A DNA stretch of 64,000 nucleotides from Miltoncostaea sp963823515 (GTDB lineage: Bacteria > Actinomycetota > Thermoleophilia > Miltoncostaeales > Miltoncostaeaceae), in assembly GCA_963823515.1 (NCBI GenBank), contig CAWGMB010000019.1, positions 62,001 to 126,000 of the forward strand. The letters are read 5' to 3'. Positions 31,502 through 40,012 of this stretch are shown here, in pieces; the stretch's first letter is position 1, and each line of letters opens with the position of its first letter. The position numbers and the translations under genes were made by a program. The notes below the pieces were generated by a model. The model had not been told where the DNA came from and did not search any database. It saw only the letters and a program-made list of their open reading frames with translations.

Positions 31502-33283
31502 TTGGCCGAGCACGAGAGCTCTCTCGCCGTGCTGGTCGACTTCGAGAACATGGCCCGACCAGGGGCCAAGGGACGAGCCGACTTCGACATACACCTGGTG
31601 CTGAACCGACTGGCCGAGAAGGGCCGGGTCATCGTGAAGCGCGCCTACGCCGACTGGAGCCGCTACCGCGACGCCCGCCACGAGCTGATGAACGCCGGCC
31701 TCGGCCTCATCGAGATGCCGTCCGCGCGCGAGGGCGCCAAGAACCGCGCCGACATCCAGATGGCCGTTGACGCCATGGAGCTCGCCTACAGCCGCGAGCA
31801 CGTGAACACGTTCGTCATCGTGTCCGGCGACAGCGACTTCACGCCGCTCGTCGGCAAGCTCCGCGAGCTGAACAAGCGCGTCATCGGCGTCGGCAACCGC
31901 GAGTCGGCCAGCGAGCTGCTGATCGCCAACTGCGACGAGTTCATCTTCTACGACCGGCTCGCGGCCGAGGCCGGCAGCGCATCGACCTCGCGGCGTAGCC
32001 AGGGCAGCGGGCTCAACCTGAACCCGGTGCAGCTGTTGCAGGAGACGCTGACCGCGCTCCAGCGCGAGGGCGTCGAGTGGCCGCTGGCGAGCATCGTCAA
32101 GGATTCGATGCGCCGCAAGTACCCCGCCTTCGACGAGAGCGAGCACGGCTTCTCCACGTTCTCCAAGTTCCTGGAGGAGGCCGGCAGCACGGGCATGGTG
32201 CGCCTGGAGACCGACCCGCGCAGCGGTACCTACCGGGTCGAACTGGGCGAGGGCCGCACGGCGGCCATCCCGCCGATGCCGACCGCCGCGAGCGGGCCGA
32301 CCGAGAGGCCGGAGCGCAGCGGCGAGGAGGGCGACGGCCGTCGCCGTCGCCGTCGTGGCGGGCGCCGCACCGAGCAGCCGGGCGGACCCGATGCGACGGT
32401 CACCCCCGCCGCGGAGCCGCTCGCGCCGGGCGCCGAGGTGTTCGAGGTGGTTGTCACGCCGACGCCCGATCTCGACCTGGGGACGCTCCCACCGCTCGAC
32501 GAGCCCATCTCCTACGAGGACATGATCATGCTCGGCCCGGAGGTCGATTCCGACCTGCCCGACCTCGCCGAGGCGAGCGACGTCGCCGGCGGACCGCCGG
32601 CGCGCAGCGCGCGCCGTCGCCGCCGTCGCGGCGCCGGCACCGATCCGGAGCCGACGATCGCCGATCTCGAGCCGGTCGAGGCCGAGGGTGCCGTGGCCGC
32701 GGAGCCGACGGCCGAGGCCGAAGCCGCTCCGGAGGCCGATGAGGGCGCGGCGCGCAAGCCGCGCCGCCGTCGCCGTGCCTCGGCCGCGGACGCAGCGCTC
32801 GACGCGCCCGTCCCCGCGCCGGCCGCCGAGGAGCCCGTCGCCGAGGTCGTGGCCGAGGAGCCCGTCGCCGAGGAGGAGCCCGCGCCCGGCGCCGGGCGCC
32901 GTCGCGTGCGCCGCCGCTCCGCCGCCGCGTCCGAGGCCGAGGCCGCGTCGGAGGCCGCCCCCGAGGAGCCGGGCGCCGAGGAGGCCCCGAAGCCGAAGCG
33001 GCGCACCCGCAAGAAGGCCGAGCCGGCCGAGGCCGAGGTCACCGCCGAGGCGCCGGAGACGCCCGCCGAGGAGGCCCCGAAGCCGAAGCGGCGCACCCGC
33101 GCCTCCGCGGCCACCGCCGAGGCGGCGGAGGAGGCCCCGAAGCCGAAGCGGCGCACCCGCAAGAAGGCCGAGCCGGCCGAGGCCGAGGTCACCGCCGAGG
33201 CGCCGGAGACGTCCGCCGAGGAGGCCCCGAAGCCGAAGCGGCGCACGCGCGCCAAGAAGACCGAGGAGCCGGCCGACGGCTGA
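31502..33283 (+). CDS. NYN-domain RNase-like protein with OST-HTH domain and basic repeat tail
   Basis: About 593 residues. The N-terminal NYN (PIN-like) domain of the limkain-b1 type has its acidic site in AVLVDFENM, KNRADIQMAVDAM and IVSGDSDFTPLVGKL. Residues about 175-250 form an OST-HTH/LOTUS-like RNA-binding domain (VQLLQETLTALQREGVEWPL). The rest is a long disordered tail of acidic stretches and RRRRR/PKPKRRTR blocks, ending in a 50-residue tandem duplication. The layout suggests a ribonuclease or RNA-binding factor that docks on RNA through its tail. TTG 31502 has GGAGGA four bases upstream; ATG 31490 is the alternative. The gene ends three bases from the convergent lipoprotein gene, with no room for a terminator. 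Confidence 0.85.
   Translation: MAEHESSLAVLVDFENMARPGAKGRADFDIHLVLNRLAEKGRVIVKRAYADWSRYRDARHELMNAGLGLIEMPSAREGAKNRADIQMAVDAMELAYSREHVNTFVIVSGDSDFTPLVGKLRELNKRVIGVGNRESASELLIANCDEFIFYDRLAAEAGSASTSRRSQGSGLNLNPVQLLQETLTALQREGVEWPLASIVKDSMRRKYPAFDESEHGFSTFSKFLEEAGSTGMVRLETDPRSGTYRVELGEGRTAAIPPMPTAASGPTERPERSGEEGDGRRRRRRGGRRTEQPGGPDATVTPAAEPLAPGAEVFEVVVTPTPDLDLGTLPPLDEPISYEDMIMLGPEVDSDLPDLAEASDVAGGPPARSARRRRRRGAGTDPEPTIADLEPVEAEGAVAAEPTAEAEAAPEADEGAARKPRRRRRASAADAALDAPVPAPAAEEPVAEVVAEEPVAEEEPAPGAGRRRVRRRSAAASEAEAASEAAPEEPGAEEAPKPKRRTRKKAEPAEAEVTAEAPETPAEEAPKPKRRTRASAATAEAAEEAPKPKRRTRKKAEPAEAEVTAEAPETSAEEAPKPKRRTRAKKTEEPADG
32981..33280 (+). repeat. 150-bp tandem duplication in the NYN protein tail
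   Basis: Positions 32981-33130 and 33131-33280 are near-copies. The 20-base block GAGGCCCCGAAGCCGAAGCG starts at 32981, 33071, 33131 and 33221, a 90/60/90 pattern. The encoded unit is EAPKPKRRTRKKAEPAEAEV and its continuation. It marks recent expansion of an RNA- or ribosome-binding tail. Confidence 0.85.
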
Positions 33284-33286
33284 TCG

Positions 33287-34000
33287 CTACGGGGCGGCCG
33301 TGACCTTCTCGTAGAGGTCGCGCGCCGTCCCGATGATCTCGTCCTGGGGCAGGGCGGCATCGTCGGTGCTTATACCCTGGAGCCCGTATACGTAGGGCCC
33401 GGCGGCGAAGGTCACGAAGGCCACCGCCCCCATGACGCCGTCCTGGTCGATCTCGACGTGCAGGCCCTGGGCGCCGGGGATGTCGGGCAGCGCGATCCCG
33501 GTCGTCGGCGCCGTGGTCGAGTCGCGGACCTCCTGCACCGCCGCCGCCGCCTCGGCCCGGGCCGCGGCCTCGTCGCGCAGGAGGATGGCGTAGGTGCGAA
33601 AGAGCGCGATCTGCTCGGTGGGGTTGATCCCGACCTGGTCGCGCAGCGCCCCGCCCGCGTAGCCGCCGGACCTGAGCCGCGCCGTCGCGGCGGGCTTGAT
33701 CGGATCGCCCGCCTGGTAGAGCGCGTCCACGAAATCGGCGGGGTCGGCGATCACGCGCACCGATCCGCTGCGCAGGCCGGCGAGGGCGTCGGGCGGCGGC
33801 AACTGCTCCGCGCCGACCGCGGTGCTCGGCGGAGCGGTCACGCCCGCCGTTGTGGGCGCCGATGACGTGGACGGGACCGTGGCCGGGGGCGGGCCGTCGG
33901 CCGTGGTCGTGGCCGTCGACGACGAGCCGCCGCAGCCGGCCGTCGCGCCGACGGTCAGCGCGAGCACGGCCGCGGCCGCGGCCACCGGCCGGCTCCTCAC
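33287..34000 (-). CDS. Predicted lipoprotein of unknown function
   Basis: A 237-residue exported protein. The signal sequence VRSRPVAAAAAVLALTVGAT is followed by a lipobox-like AGC and a Ser/Thr/Pro-rich linker (about residues 24-70). A globular domain with SVRVIADPADFVDALYQAGD and ALFRTYAILLRDEAAARAEA follows. No family is recognised. GTG 34000 overlaps the stop of mec (GTGA), so it is cotranscribed with the cysteine-synthesis cluster as its last gene. Confidence 0.75.
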   Translation of the reverse strand: MRSRPVAAAAAVLALTVGATAGCGGSSSTATTTADGPPPATVPSTSSAPTTAGVTAPPSTAVGAEQLPPPDALAGLRSGSVRVIADPADFVDALYQAGDPIKPAATARLRSGGYAGGALRDQVGINPTEQIALFRTYAILLRDEAAARAEAAAAVQEVRDSTTAPTTGIALPDIPGAQGLHVEIDQDGVMGAVAFVTFAAGPYVYGLQGISTDDAALPQDEIIGTARDLYEKVTAAP

Positions 34001-34407
34001 GCGATCTCCACCGGCTCCTCGTGGATCTGCTCGCCCTCCGGCGCGATGCGGCTGAGGCGGAACGCGCGGATGACCGGGGCCTCCCGGTCGGCGATCGACA
34101 CGATCAGGTAGAGCGTGCCGGGGAAGAAGGCCAGCTCGACGTCGGTGCGCGAGGGGTAGGCCGCCGAGCGCGTGTGCGAGTGGTAGATCGCCAGCAGTTC
34201 CTGACCCGCGTCGTCGATGTCGTCCATGATCCGCATCTGCTCGCGCGGGTCCATGACGTACATGAACGGACTGCCCTCGGAGTTGGCGGCCCGGATCACG
34301 CGCCGCGCCACGTCGCCGACGCCCGCGACCATCCCGCAGCACTCGTTGGGCAGATCGGCGACGGCATGGGCGACGAGTTCCTCGGCGAGCGCCGGGGCCA
34401 GCCGCAT
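33997..34407 (-). CDS. mec: JAMM-family CysO-cysteine peptidase
   Basis: A 136-residue zinc metallopeptidase of the JAB1/MPN family. The JAMM site is complete: E22 in LPNECCGMV, H76 and H78 in YHSHTRS, S86 and D89 in YPSRTDVELAF. Mycobacterium tuberculosis Mec releases cysteine from the C-terminus of CysO; here cysM, cysO and moeZ directly precede it, so the same function is well supported. The start directly abuts the cysM stop. Confidence 0.93.
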   Translation of the reverse strand: MRLAPALAEELVAHAVADLPNECCGMVAGVGDVARRVIRAANSEGSPFMYVMDPREQMRIMDDIDDAGQELLAIYHSHTRSAAYPSRTDVELAFFPGTLYLIVSIADREAPVIRAFRLSRIAPEGEQIHEEPVEIA

Positions 34408-35379
34408 CTACCAGAAGATCCCGTTGTCGACCCGCTCCTCGACCGCGTCAACGTCGTCGGTCCAGAGACCCGACGAGAGGTACTTCCAGCCGCCGTCGCA
34501 GACGATCCCGACGATCGTGCCACGCGTCATCCTCGAGGCGACGCGGGCGCAGGTGTGGATGACGGCGCCCGATGAGACGCCGGCGAAGATGCCCTCCTCG
34601 GCGGCCAGGCGACGGGTCATCACGATCGCATCGCGGTTCCCCACCAGCAGCTTGCGATCGAGCTTCGCCACGTCGAGGATCGGCGGGATGAAGCCGTCGT
34701 CGAGGCTCCGCAGACCGCTCACCGGATCGCCCTGCAGGGGTTCACAGGCCACGATCTGGATGTCGGAGCGATGCTCCTTCAGCCGCTGGGACGAGCCCAT
34801 CAGCGTCCCGCCGGTGCCGAGCCCGGCCACGAAGACGTCGATCTCGGGGCAGTCGCGCACGATCTCCTCGGCGGTGCCCTCGTAGTGCGCGCGGGGGTTG
34901 GCCGGGTTGCCGTACTGGAATGGCATGTAGAGCCCGTTCTCGACCGACAGCCGCGTGGCCACCTCGACGGCCCCGTTGGAGCCGAACTCGCCGTCGGTGT
35001 CGACGATCTCGGCCCCGTAGAGCGTGAGCAGCTGGCGCCGCTCCGGCGTGACGTTCTCGGGCATCACCGCGACCAGCCTGTAGCCGCGAACCCGGCAGAT
35101 CATCGCGAGCGAGATGCCCGTGTTGCCGGATGTCGGCTCCATGATCGTGTCGCCCGGCCTGATCGCATCACGCCGCTCGGCGTCCTCGATGAGCGAGAGG
35201 GCGGTGCGGTCCTTGATCGACCCGGTCGGGTTGTGGCTCTCGAGCTTGGCGAGGATGCGCACGTCCGGATTGGGCGAGATGTGCTGCAGCTCCACCAGCG
35301 GCGTCTCGCCGATGGTCGCCGTGAGGTCGGACGAGATCTCCAGCGGGGGTGCCTGCATGCCCGTCGAGGTCGCCATCAT
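34408..35379 (-). CDS. cysM: O-phosphoserine/CysO-thiocarboxylate-dependent cysteine synthase
   Basis: A 323-residue PLP enzyme of the cysteine synthase family. The Schiff-base lysine is in SHNPTGSIKDRTA, PLP loops are TSGNTGIS and GLGTGGTLMG, and the C-terminal segment is GVSSGAVIHTCARV. The neighbouring sulfur carrier indicates that CysO thiocarboxylate rather than free sulfide is the sulfur donor, as in M. tuberculosis CysM. The C-terminal extension LSSGLWTDD also resembles the mycobacterial enzyme. ATG 35379 overlaps the cysO stop; a second ATG follows at once. Confidence 0.94.
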   Translation of the reverse strand: MMATSTGMQAPPLEISSDLTATIGETPLVELQHISPNPDVRILAKLESHNPTGSIKDRTALSLIEDAERRDAIRPGDTIMEPTSGNTGISLAMICRVRGYRLVAVMPENVTPERRQLLTLYGAEIVDTDGEFGSNGAVEVATRLSVENGLYMPFQYGNPANPRAHYEGTAEEIVRDCPEIDVFVAGLGTGGTLMGSSQRLKEHRSDIQIVACEPLQGDPVSGLRSLDDGFIPPILDVAKLDRKLLVGNRDAIVMTRRLAAEEGIFAGVSSGAVIHTCARVASRMTRGTIVGIVCDGGWKYLSSGLWTDDVDAVEERVDNGIFW

Positions 35380-35648
35380 CCGCCGGCCATGGCCGGGAGG
35401 ATCAGGAGCGTGTCGCCGTCGGCCACGGCGGTGTCGAGCCACGACAGCAGCCGCACGTCCTCGTCGTTGAGGTAGACGTTGACGAACTTGTGCAGGTCGC
35501 CCTCGGGCGTCTGGAGCTGCGCGCGCACGGCGGGGTGCTGCTCGTAGAGCGAGTCGAGGACCTCGCCGACGGTGGCGCCGGAGGCGGCGACGGCGCGCTC
35601 GCCGCCGGTCGCCTGCCGCAGCACCGGAGGGATCCGGACCGTGCTCAT
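35376..35648 (-). CDS. cysO: Sulfur-carrier protein CysO (ThiS/MoaD fold)
   Basis: A 90-residue ubiquitin-like carrier: VRIPPVLRQATGGERAVAAS at the start, FVNVYLNDEDVRLLSWLDT, and GDTLLILPAMAGG ending in the required Gly-Gly. The C-terminus is adenylated and thiocarboxylated by the MoeZ-type E1 encoded just upstream, and the sulfur is passed to cysteine by CysM. Its start and stop overlap both neighbours by four bases (ATGA). Confidence 0.93.
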   Translation of the reverse strand: MSTVRIPPVLRQATGGERAVAASGATVGEVLDSLYEQHPAVRAQLQTPEGDLHKFVNVYLNDEDVRLLSWLDTAVADGDTLLILPAMAGG

Positions 35649-36835
35649 GCGGGGGCCACCGCGGCAGCCGTGTGGGCGCCGACGCCCGAGCACCAGGCCT
35701 CGTAGTCGCGGAACTCGAGCTGCGCGTTCGGCCCGCAGGCCGGGCAGTCGGGATCCCGCCGGATCTTCAGCTCGGTGAAGGCCATGTCGAGGGCGTCGTA
35801 GATCATCAGGCGGCCGGCCAGCGGGTCGCCGATGCCGAGCAGCACCTTGATCGCCTCGGTGGCCATGATGTTGCCCATCACGCCGCAGAGGACGCCGAGC
35901 ACGCCGGCCTCGCCGCACGAGGGCGCGAGGTCGGGCGGCGGGGGCTCCGGGAAGAGGCACCGGTAGCACGGGCCGTCGTCGGGCAGGAACGTCGAGGCGT
36001 GGCCCTCGAAGCGCAGGATGCTGGCGTGGATCAGGGGCACGCGCGTCATCAGGGACGCGTCGCTCATCAGGTAGCGCGTCGGGAAGTTGTCCGTCCCGTC
36101 GATGATGACGTCGTAGTCCGAGATCAGATTGAGGACGTTGTCCCTGCTCACCCGGAACGGGTAGGTGTTGACGGTGACGTCGGGGTTGAGCGCCTCGATC
36201 GCGACGCGGGCGGAATCGCCCTTGTTCATCCCCACCCGGTCGGTGGTGTGGATGATCTGGCGCTGCAGGTTGCTGGCGTCCACCACGTCGTCATCGACCA
36301 GGCCGATGGTGCCGACGCCGGCGGCCGCCAGGTAGAAGGCGGCCGGCGAGCCGAGCCCGCCCGCGCCGATCAGCAGCGCCTTCGAGTTGAGCAGCTTGAT
36401 CTGGCCGGCCTCGCCGATCTCGGGGATCAGCACGTGGCGGCTGTAGCGCGAGCGCTGGGCGGGTGTGAGGGTCTGCGGGACCCGGTACTCGTGGCCGCTC
36501 TGCTTCCAGCGCTGGAAGCCCCCGGCCAGGCTCGAGACGTTGTCGAAGCCCATGTCGACGAGAGTGGTGCCGGCCAGCAACGAGCGCTGGCCGGAGGCGC
36601 AGCTGAGGACGACCTCGGTGTCCGGCCGGGCGACGCCCGCGATCCGGCTCTCGAGGAAGCTCCGCGGGATGTGCACGGAGCCGGGGATGTGCCCCTGGTC
36701 CCATTCGTGCTGTTCGCGGACGTCGATCACCAGGGGCCCGTCTCCTGCGGCAACCCGGTCCGCCAGGTCTGGGACCTGGACTTCCGGCACTTGCTCGCGA
36801 GCGGACGCGAGGAGATCCTGGTAACTGCGCGCCAT
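35645..36835 (-). CDS. moeZ: Rhodanese-ThiF fusion, sulfur-carrier adenylyltransferase/sulfurtransferase (MoeZ-like)
   Basis: A 396-residue E1-like enzyme that adenylates and thiocarboxylates CysO. The rhodanese domain is N-terminal (about residues 10-115, C79 in LSCASGQRS). The ThiF/MoeB domain follows (nucleotide loop GAGGLGSPAAFYLA, DGTDNFPTRYL, zinc cysteines in CYRC and CPAC, conserved cysteine in APSCGEAGVLGV). Mycobacterial MoeZ has the opposite order (MoeB then rhodanese), so the domains are swapped here. It heads the moeZ-cysO-cysM-mec operon and has a TAGAAT promoter. Confidence 0.92.
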   Translation of the reverse strand: MARSYQDLLASAREQVPEVQVPDLADRVAAGDGPLVIDVREQHEWDQGHIPGSVHIPRSFLESRIAGVARPDTEVVLSCASGQRSLLAGTTLVDMGFDNVSSLAGGFQRWKQSGHEYRVPQTLTPAQRSRYSRHVLIPEIGEAGQIKLLNSKALLIGAGGLGSPAAFYLAAAGVGTIGLVDDDVVDASNLQRQIIHTTDRVGMNKGDSARVAIEALNPDVTVNTYPFRVSRDNVLNLISDYDVIIDGTDNFPTRYLMSDASLMTRVPLIHASILRFEGHASTFLPDDGPCYRCLFPEPPPPDLAPSCGEAGVLGVLCGVMGNIMATEAIKVLLGIGDPLAGRLMIYDALDMAFTELKIRRDPDCPACGPNAQLEFRDYEAWCSGVGAHTAAAVAPA

Positions 36836-36882
36836 GTCGTCTCCCGTGCTGCGGTGCTGTTAACCGGCGATTCTTGCGGGTG

Positions 36883-36911
36883 ATTCTACCCTTTTACCCG
36901 ACCGGGCAGAA
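36883..36911 (-). promoter_or_regulatory. Promoter of the moeZ-cysO-cysM-mec operon
   Basis: On the minus strand TTCTGC (36911-36906) and TAGAAT (36888-36883) are separated by 17 bases, giving a leader of about 40 bases. Confidence 0.5.
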
Positions 36912-36921
36912 TCCACCGCCA

Positions 36922-36942
36922 TCACTTTCGTAAATGTAGTGA
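36922..36942. promoter_or_regulatory. AT-rich inverted repeat, candidate operator upstream of the cysteine operon
   Basis: TCACT (36922-36926) and AGTGA (36938-36942) flank TTCGTAAATGT. It is an AT-rich island in GC-rich surroundings, about 34 bases before the -10 box of moeZ and 27 bases before ATG 36969 on the other strand. A sulfur- or redox-responsive regulator could bind here; this is inference. Confidence 0.35.
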
Positions 36943-36968
36943 CTCGGACAGGGGTTCCGCCCTCCACC

Positions 36969-37232
36969 ATGACCGACCGCCCCAGCCTCCCCAAGAGCGG
37001 GTTCGCCAACATCGACGGACGGGTGCGCTGCCCGACCGAGGACTGCTGGGGCGACCTGCTGCTGATCCCGACCGGCGGCTCCGACGAGGACGGGATCCCG
37101 GAGTTCCAGCCCTTCACGGCATGCCCGCTGTGCGGCCAGGCCTTCGCGCTCGAGCAGGACGTCTCCGACCGCGACCTCTTCCTGCGGATCTCCTGGCTGC
37201 GCGCCAACCCGCACGAGGAGGGCCCGGGGTGA
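36969..37232 (+). CDS. Small zinc-ribbon-like protein
   Basis: An 87-residue protein with two cysteine pairs, CPTEDC and CPLC, about 38 residues apart, like a zinc ribbon. The middle has LLIPTGGSDEDGIPEF. Family unknown. ATG 36969 is preferred; an in-frame GTG at 36939 falls inside the inverted repeat. It is divergent from the cysteine operon, so coregulation is possible. Confidence 0.65.
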   Translation: MTDRPSLPKSGFANIDGRVRCPTEDCWGDLLLIPTGGSDEDGIPEFQPFTACPLCGQAFALEQDVSDRDLFLRISWLRANPHEEGPG

Positions 37233-37248
37233 CCGGCGCCGGGTGAGC

Positions 37249-37470
37249 TCACTCGAACTCGCCGAACAGGGGCGCGAAGAGGGCCGCGTGGGCACCCGGA
37301 CTGAGCCCGATCCGCTCCGACGGACACGCCGCCGCGAACTCCTCGTAGGTGCCGAAGGCGGCGTCGGGCGCCACCGCGGCGCGCAGGGCGTCGAGGTCGC
37401 CGCGGGCCGGCACGGCGGTTGCGAGAGCCGCGTGGAGATCGCGGCCGGCGATCTGTCGTCCCCCGGGCAT
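37249..37470 (-). CDS. Small hypothetical protein
   Basis: A 73-residue frame (QIAGRDLHAALATAVPARGD and TYEEFAAACPSERIGLSPGA) with plausible amino-acid composition but no recognised family. It fills a gap between two plus-strand genes. Its ATG is two bases from the divergent ATG of the MFS gene, which leaves no room for separate promoters outside the coding regions. This lowers confidence in this gene or in that start. Confidence 0.4.
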   Translation of the reverse strand: MPGGRQIAGRDLHAALATAVPARGDLDALRAAVAPDAAFGTYEEFAAACPSERIGLSPGAHAALFAPLFGEFE

Positions 37471-37472
37471 GG

Positions 37473-38666
37473 ATGACGAGCGTAGACCCGCGCGGGCCGG
37501 CAGGGGGCATCGACCGGTCGGGCATCGGCCTGCTCGCCGCCGGCCACTTCGTGATCGACGCGTCGGTCGGCGCCGTGTCGGTGATGCTGCCGGTCTTCAC
37601 GGCCGCTTTCGCGCTCTCCGACCTCGCCGCCAGCATGATCCTCGGCGCGTCGCTGCTGGCCTCCTCGGCGATTCAGCCGCTCTTCGGCCTTCTGGCCGAC
37701 CGGCGCGCCTCGCCCGAGTTCCTCTGGGGCGGCGTGCTCGCGGGGGCGGTCGGGTTGGGCGTGTCGGGCCTCGCCGCCGGATACCTCGGCATACTCGCCT
37801 GCATCGTGGGATCGGGGCTCGGCATCGCCGCCTTCCATCCCGAGGCTGCGCGCGTGGCCAACCGGATGTCGGCCGGGCGGCCGGCCACGGGGCTGGCCTG
37901 GTTCATGGTCGGCGGCAACGCCGGCTTCGCTGCCGGGCCCCTGCTGGCTGCGCTCGCGATCCCGTGGCTCGGGACCCGCGCCACCCTCGTGTTCCTGGTG
38001 CCGGGGGTCGCGGTCGCCGGCCTGCTGCTGCACCGCCGAGACCGGCTCTCCGTGGCCGTGCCCGAGCGCTCGGCCGCGACGCCGCTGCCCGATCGTGCGA
38101 GCCTGTCGTCCATCGGACTCCTGCTCGCCGCCACCAGCATGCGCACCTGGACCCAGTTCTGCCTCCTGGCGCTGGTCCCGCTGATGCTCGTCGATGACCG
38201 GGGGTTCTCGGAGCAGGGCGCGGGCTTCGCGATCGTCGCCTTCTCGGGAGCCGGGGCCGTGGGGACCATCGCCGGAGCCGCGATCGCCGACCGGATCGGG
38301 GGCCGGCGGATGCTGCTCTGGACCATGCCCACCGTCACGCCGCTCCTCGCCGTCTTCCTCGCCGGCTCGGGGTGGACCGCGGTGGCGGCGCTCGCGGCGG
38401 CCGGATTCGTGCTGATGTCGTCCTTCTCAGTGACCGTGGCGATGGGCCAGGAGATGCTGCCGGGGCGGCTGGCGCTCGCCGCGGGACTGATGATCGGCTT
38501 CGGCGCCGTGGGCTCGGCGCCCCCGGGGCTGGCGCTCTTCGGCGCGATCGCCGACTCGGCCGGGCGCGACACCGCCCTCTGGGCGATCGCGTGCCTGCCC
38601 CTGGTCGGCGCCGCCCTCGCGGCGATCCTGCCCGACCCGCGCCGCGCGCTCGCGGCGGCCGCCTGA
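37473..38666 (+). CDS. MFS transporter, fosmidomycin-resistance-like
   Basis: A 397-residue major facilitator with twelve hydrophobic segments. FGLLADRRASPEF is the loop 2-3 motif, and LGIAAFHPEAARVANRMSAG matches the Fsr (fosmidomycin resistance) subgroup, as does FMVGGNAGFAAGPLL. Fsr-like proteins export small phosphonates or other drugs; the substrate here is unknown. ATG 37473 is the only ATG near the first helix. The stop overlaps rarA (TGATG). Confidence 0.85.
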   Translation: MTSVDPRGPAGGIDRSGIGLLAAGHFVIDASVGAVSVMLPVFTAAFALSDLAASMILGASLLASSAIQPLFGLLADRRASPEFLWGGVLAGAVGLGVSGLAAGYLGILACIVGSGLGIAAFHPEAARVANRMSAGRPATGLAWFMVGGNAGFAAGPLLAALAIPWLGTRATLVFLVPGVAVAGLLLHRRDRLSVAVPERSAATPLPDRASLSSIGLLLAATSMRTWTQFCLLALVPLMLVDDRGFSEQGAGFAIVAFSGAGAVGTIAGAAIADRIGGRRMLLWTMPTVTPLLAVFLAGSGWTAVAALAAAGFVLMSSFSVTVAMGQEMLPGRLALAAGLMIGFGAVGSAPPGLALFGAIADSAGRDTALWAIACLPLVGAALAAILPDPRRALAAAA

Positions 38667-40012
38667 TGGCGCGCGGCGGCCCGCCCCAGGGCGACCTCTT
38701 CGGCGAGGCCGTCGAGGCCCGGCTGGAGCGCTCGCGCCCGCTGGCGGCGCGCATCCGCCCCGAGGGACTCGACGACGTCGTCGGCCAGCCGGCCCTGCTC
38801 GGCCCCGACGGGGCCCTGCGGGCCGCGATCGCGGGCGATCGGGTGCCGTCGATGATCCTCTACGGCCCGCCGGGCAGCGGGAAGACCACCCTCGCCCGAG
38901 TCGTCGCGCAGAGCACGTCGGCCGCGTTCGAGGAGCTCTCGGCGGTCTCGGCGACCGTTGCCGACGTCCGCGCGGTGATGCAGCGGGCCCGCGACCGCCT
39001 GGCGGCCGGCACTGCCACCGTGCTCTTCCTCGACGAGATCCACCGCTTCAACCGGGCCCAGCAGGATGCGCTCCTGCCGGCGGTCGAGGACGGGCTGGTC
39101 ACGCTGATCGGCGCCACGACACAGAACCCCTGGTACGAGGTGAACGCGGCCCTCGTGTCGCGGATGCGCGTCTGGGTGCTCGAGCCGCTCGGCCCGGAGG
39201 AAGTGGGGGCGCTGCTGGACCGGGCGGTCGCCCACCCCAACGGGCTCGCCGGGCGGGTTCGCCTGGGCGGCGAGAGCCGCGCGGCGATCGTGGCCCGGGC
39301 GGGCGGCGACGCGCGCGGCGCGCTCAACCTCCTGGAGGCGGCCGCGGCCGACACGGCCGACGGGCGCGAGATCCCGCTGGAGGCGGTGCAGGCCGCCGCG
39401 GGCGGGCGCGCCGTGGTCTACGACCGCCAGGGCGACGCGCACTACGACACGATCTCTGCCTTCATCAAGAGCCTGCGCGGGAGCGATCCGGACGCGGCGA
39501 TCTACTACCTCGCGGTCATGCTGAAGGGGGGCGAGGACCCCAAGTTCATCGCCCGCCGGCTGATCGTGGCCGCCAGCGAGGACGTGGGCAACGCCGACCC
39601 GCGGGCGCTCGAGGTGGCGGTCGCCGCCGGACGCGCCGTCGAGTTCGTCGGCCTCCCCGAGGCGCGGATCGCGCTGGCCCAGGCGACGACCTACATCGCG
39701 CTCGCGCCGAAGTCGAACGCCTCGTACCGGGCGATCGACGCCGCGCTCGGCCAAGTGGAGCGCGAGGGTGCCCGCCGCCCGCCGCTGGCGCTGCGCGACT
39801 CGAGCGTCGCCAACGCCCGCGGCCTCGGCAACGGCGAGGGCTACCGCTACCCCCACGACCACGAGCACGCCGTCCTCGACGAGTCGCTCCTTCCCGAGGG
39901 CATGGAGGGGACGATCTTCTACACGCCCACCGACCGCGGCCCCGAAGGTGAGCTCTCGGCCCGGCTGAGAGACCTGCGGGGGCGCCTGAAGGACGATGAC
40001 CAGCCCTTCTGA
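38666..40012 (+). CDS. rarA: Replication-associated recombination protein RarA (MgsA) AAA+ ATPase
   Basis: A 448-residue AAA+ protein related to clamp loaders, acting at stalled replication forks. Walker A is GPPGSGKTTLARVVA, Walker B LFLDEIHRFNRAQQDALLP, sensor 1 GATTQNPWYEVN, and sensor 2 GGDARGALNLLE. The C-terminal tetramerisation domain has DTISAFIKSLRGSDPDAAIY and GYRYPHDHEHAV. The N-terminus contains QGDLFGEAVE, similar to SSB- or clamp-binding tails. It shares one base with the MFS gene. Confidence 0.94.
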   Translation: MARGGPPQGDLFGEAVEARLERSRPLAARIRPEGLDDVVGQPALLGPDGALRAAIAGDRVPSMILYGPPGSGKTTLARVVAQSTSAAFEELSAVSATVADVRAVMQRARDRLAAGTATVLFLDEIHRFNRAQQDALLPAVEDGLVTLIGATTQNPWYEVNAALVSRMRVWVLEPLGPEEVGALLDRAVAHPNGLAGRVRLGGESRAAIVARAGGDARGALNLLEAAAADTADGREIPLEAVQAAAGGRAVVYDRQGDAHYDTISAFIKSLRGSDPDAAIYYLAVMLKGGEDPKFIARRLIVAASEDVGNADPRALEVAVAAGRAVEFVGLPEARIALAQATTYIALAPKSNASYRAIDAALGQVEREGARRPPLALRDSSVANARGLGNGEGYRYPHDHEHAVLDESLLPEGMEGTIFYTPTDRGPEGELSARLRDLRGRLKDDDQPF

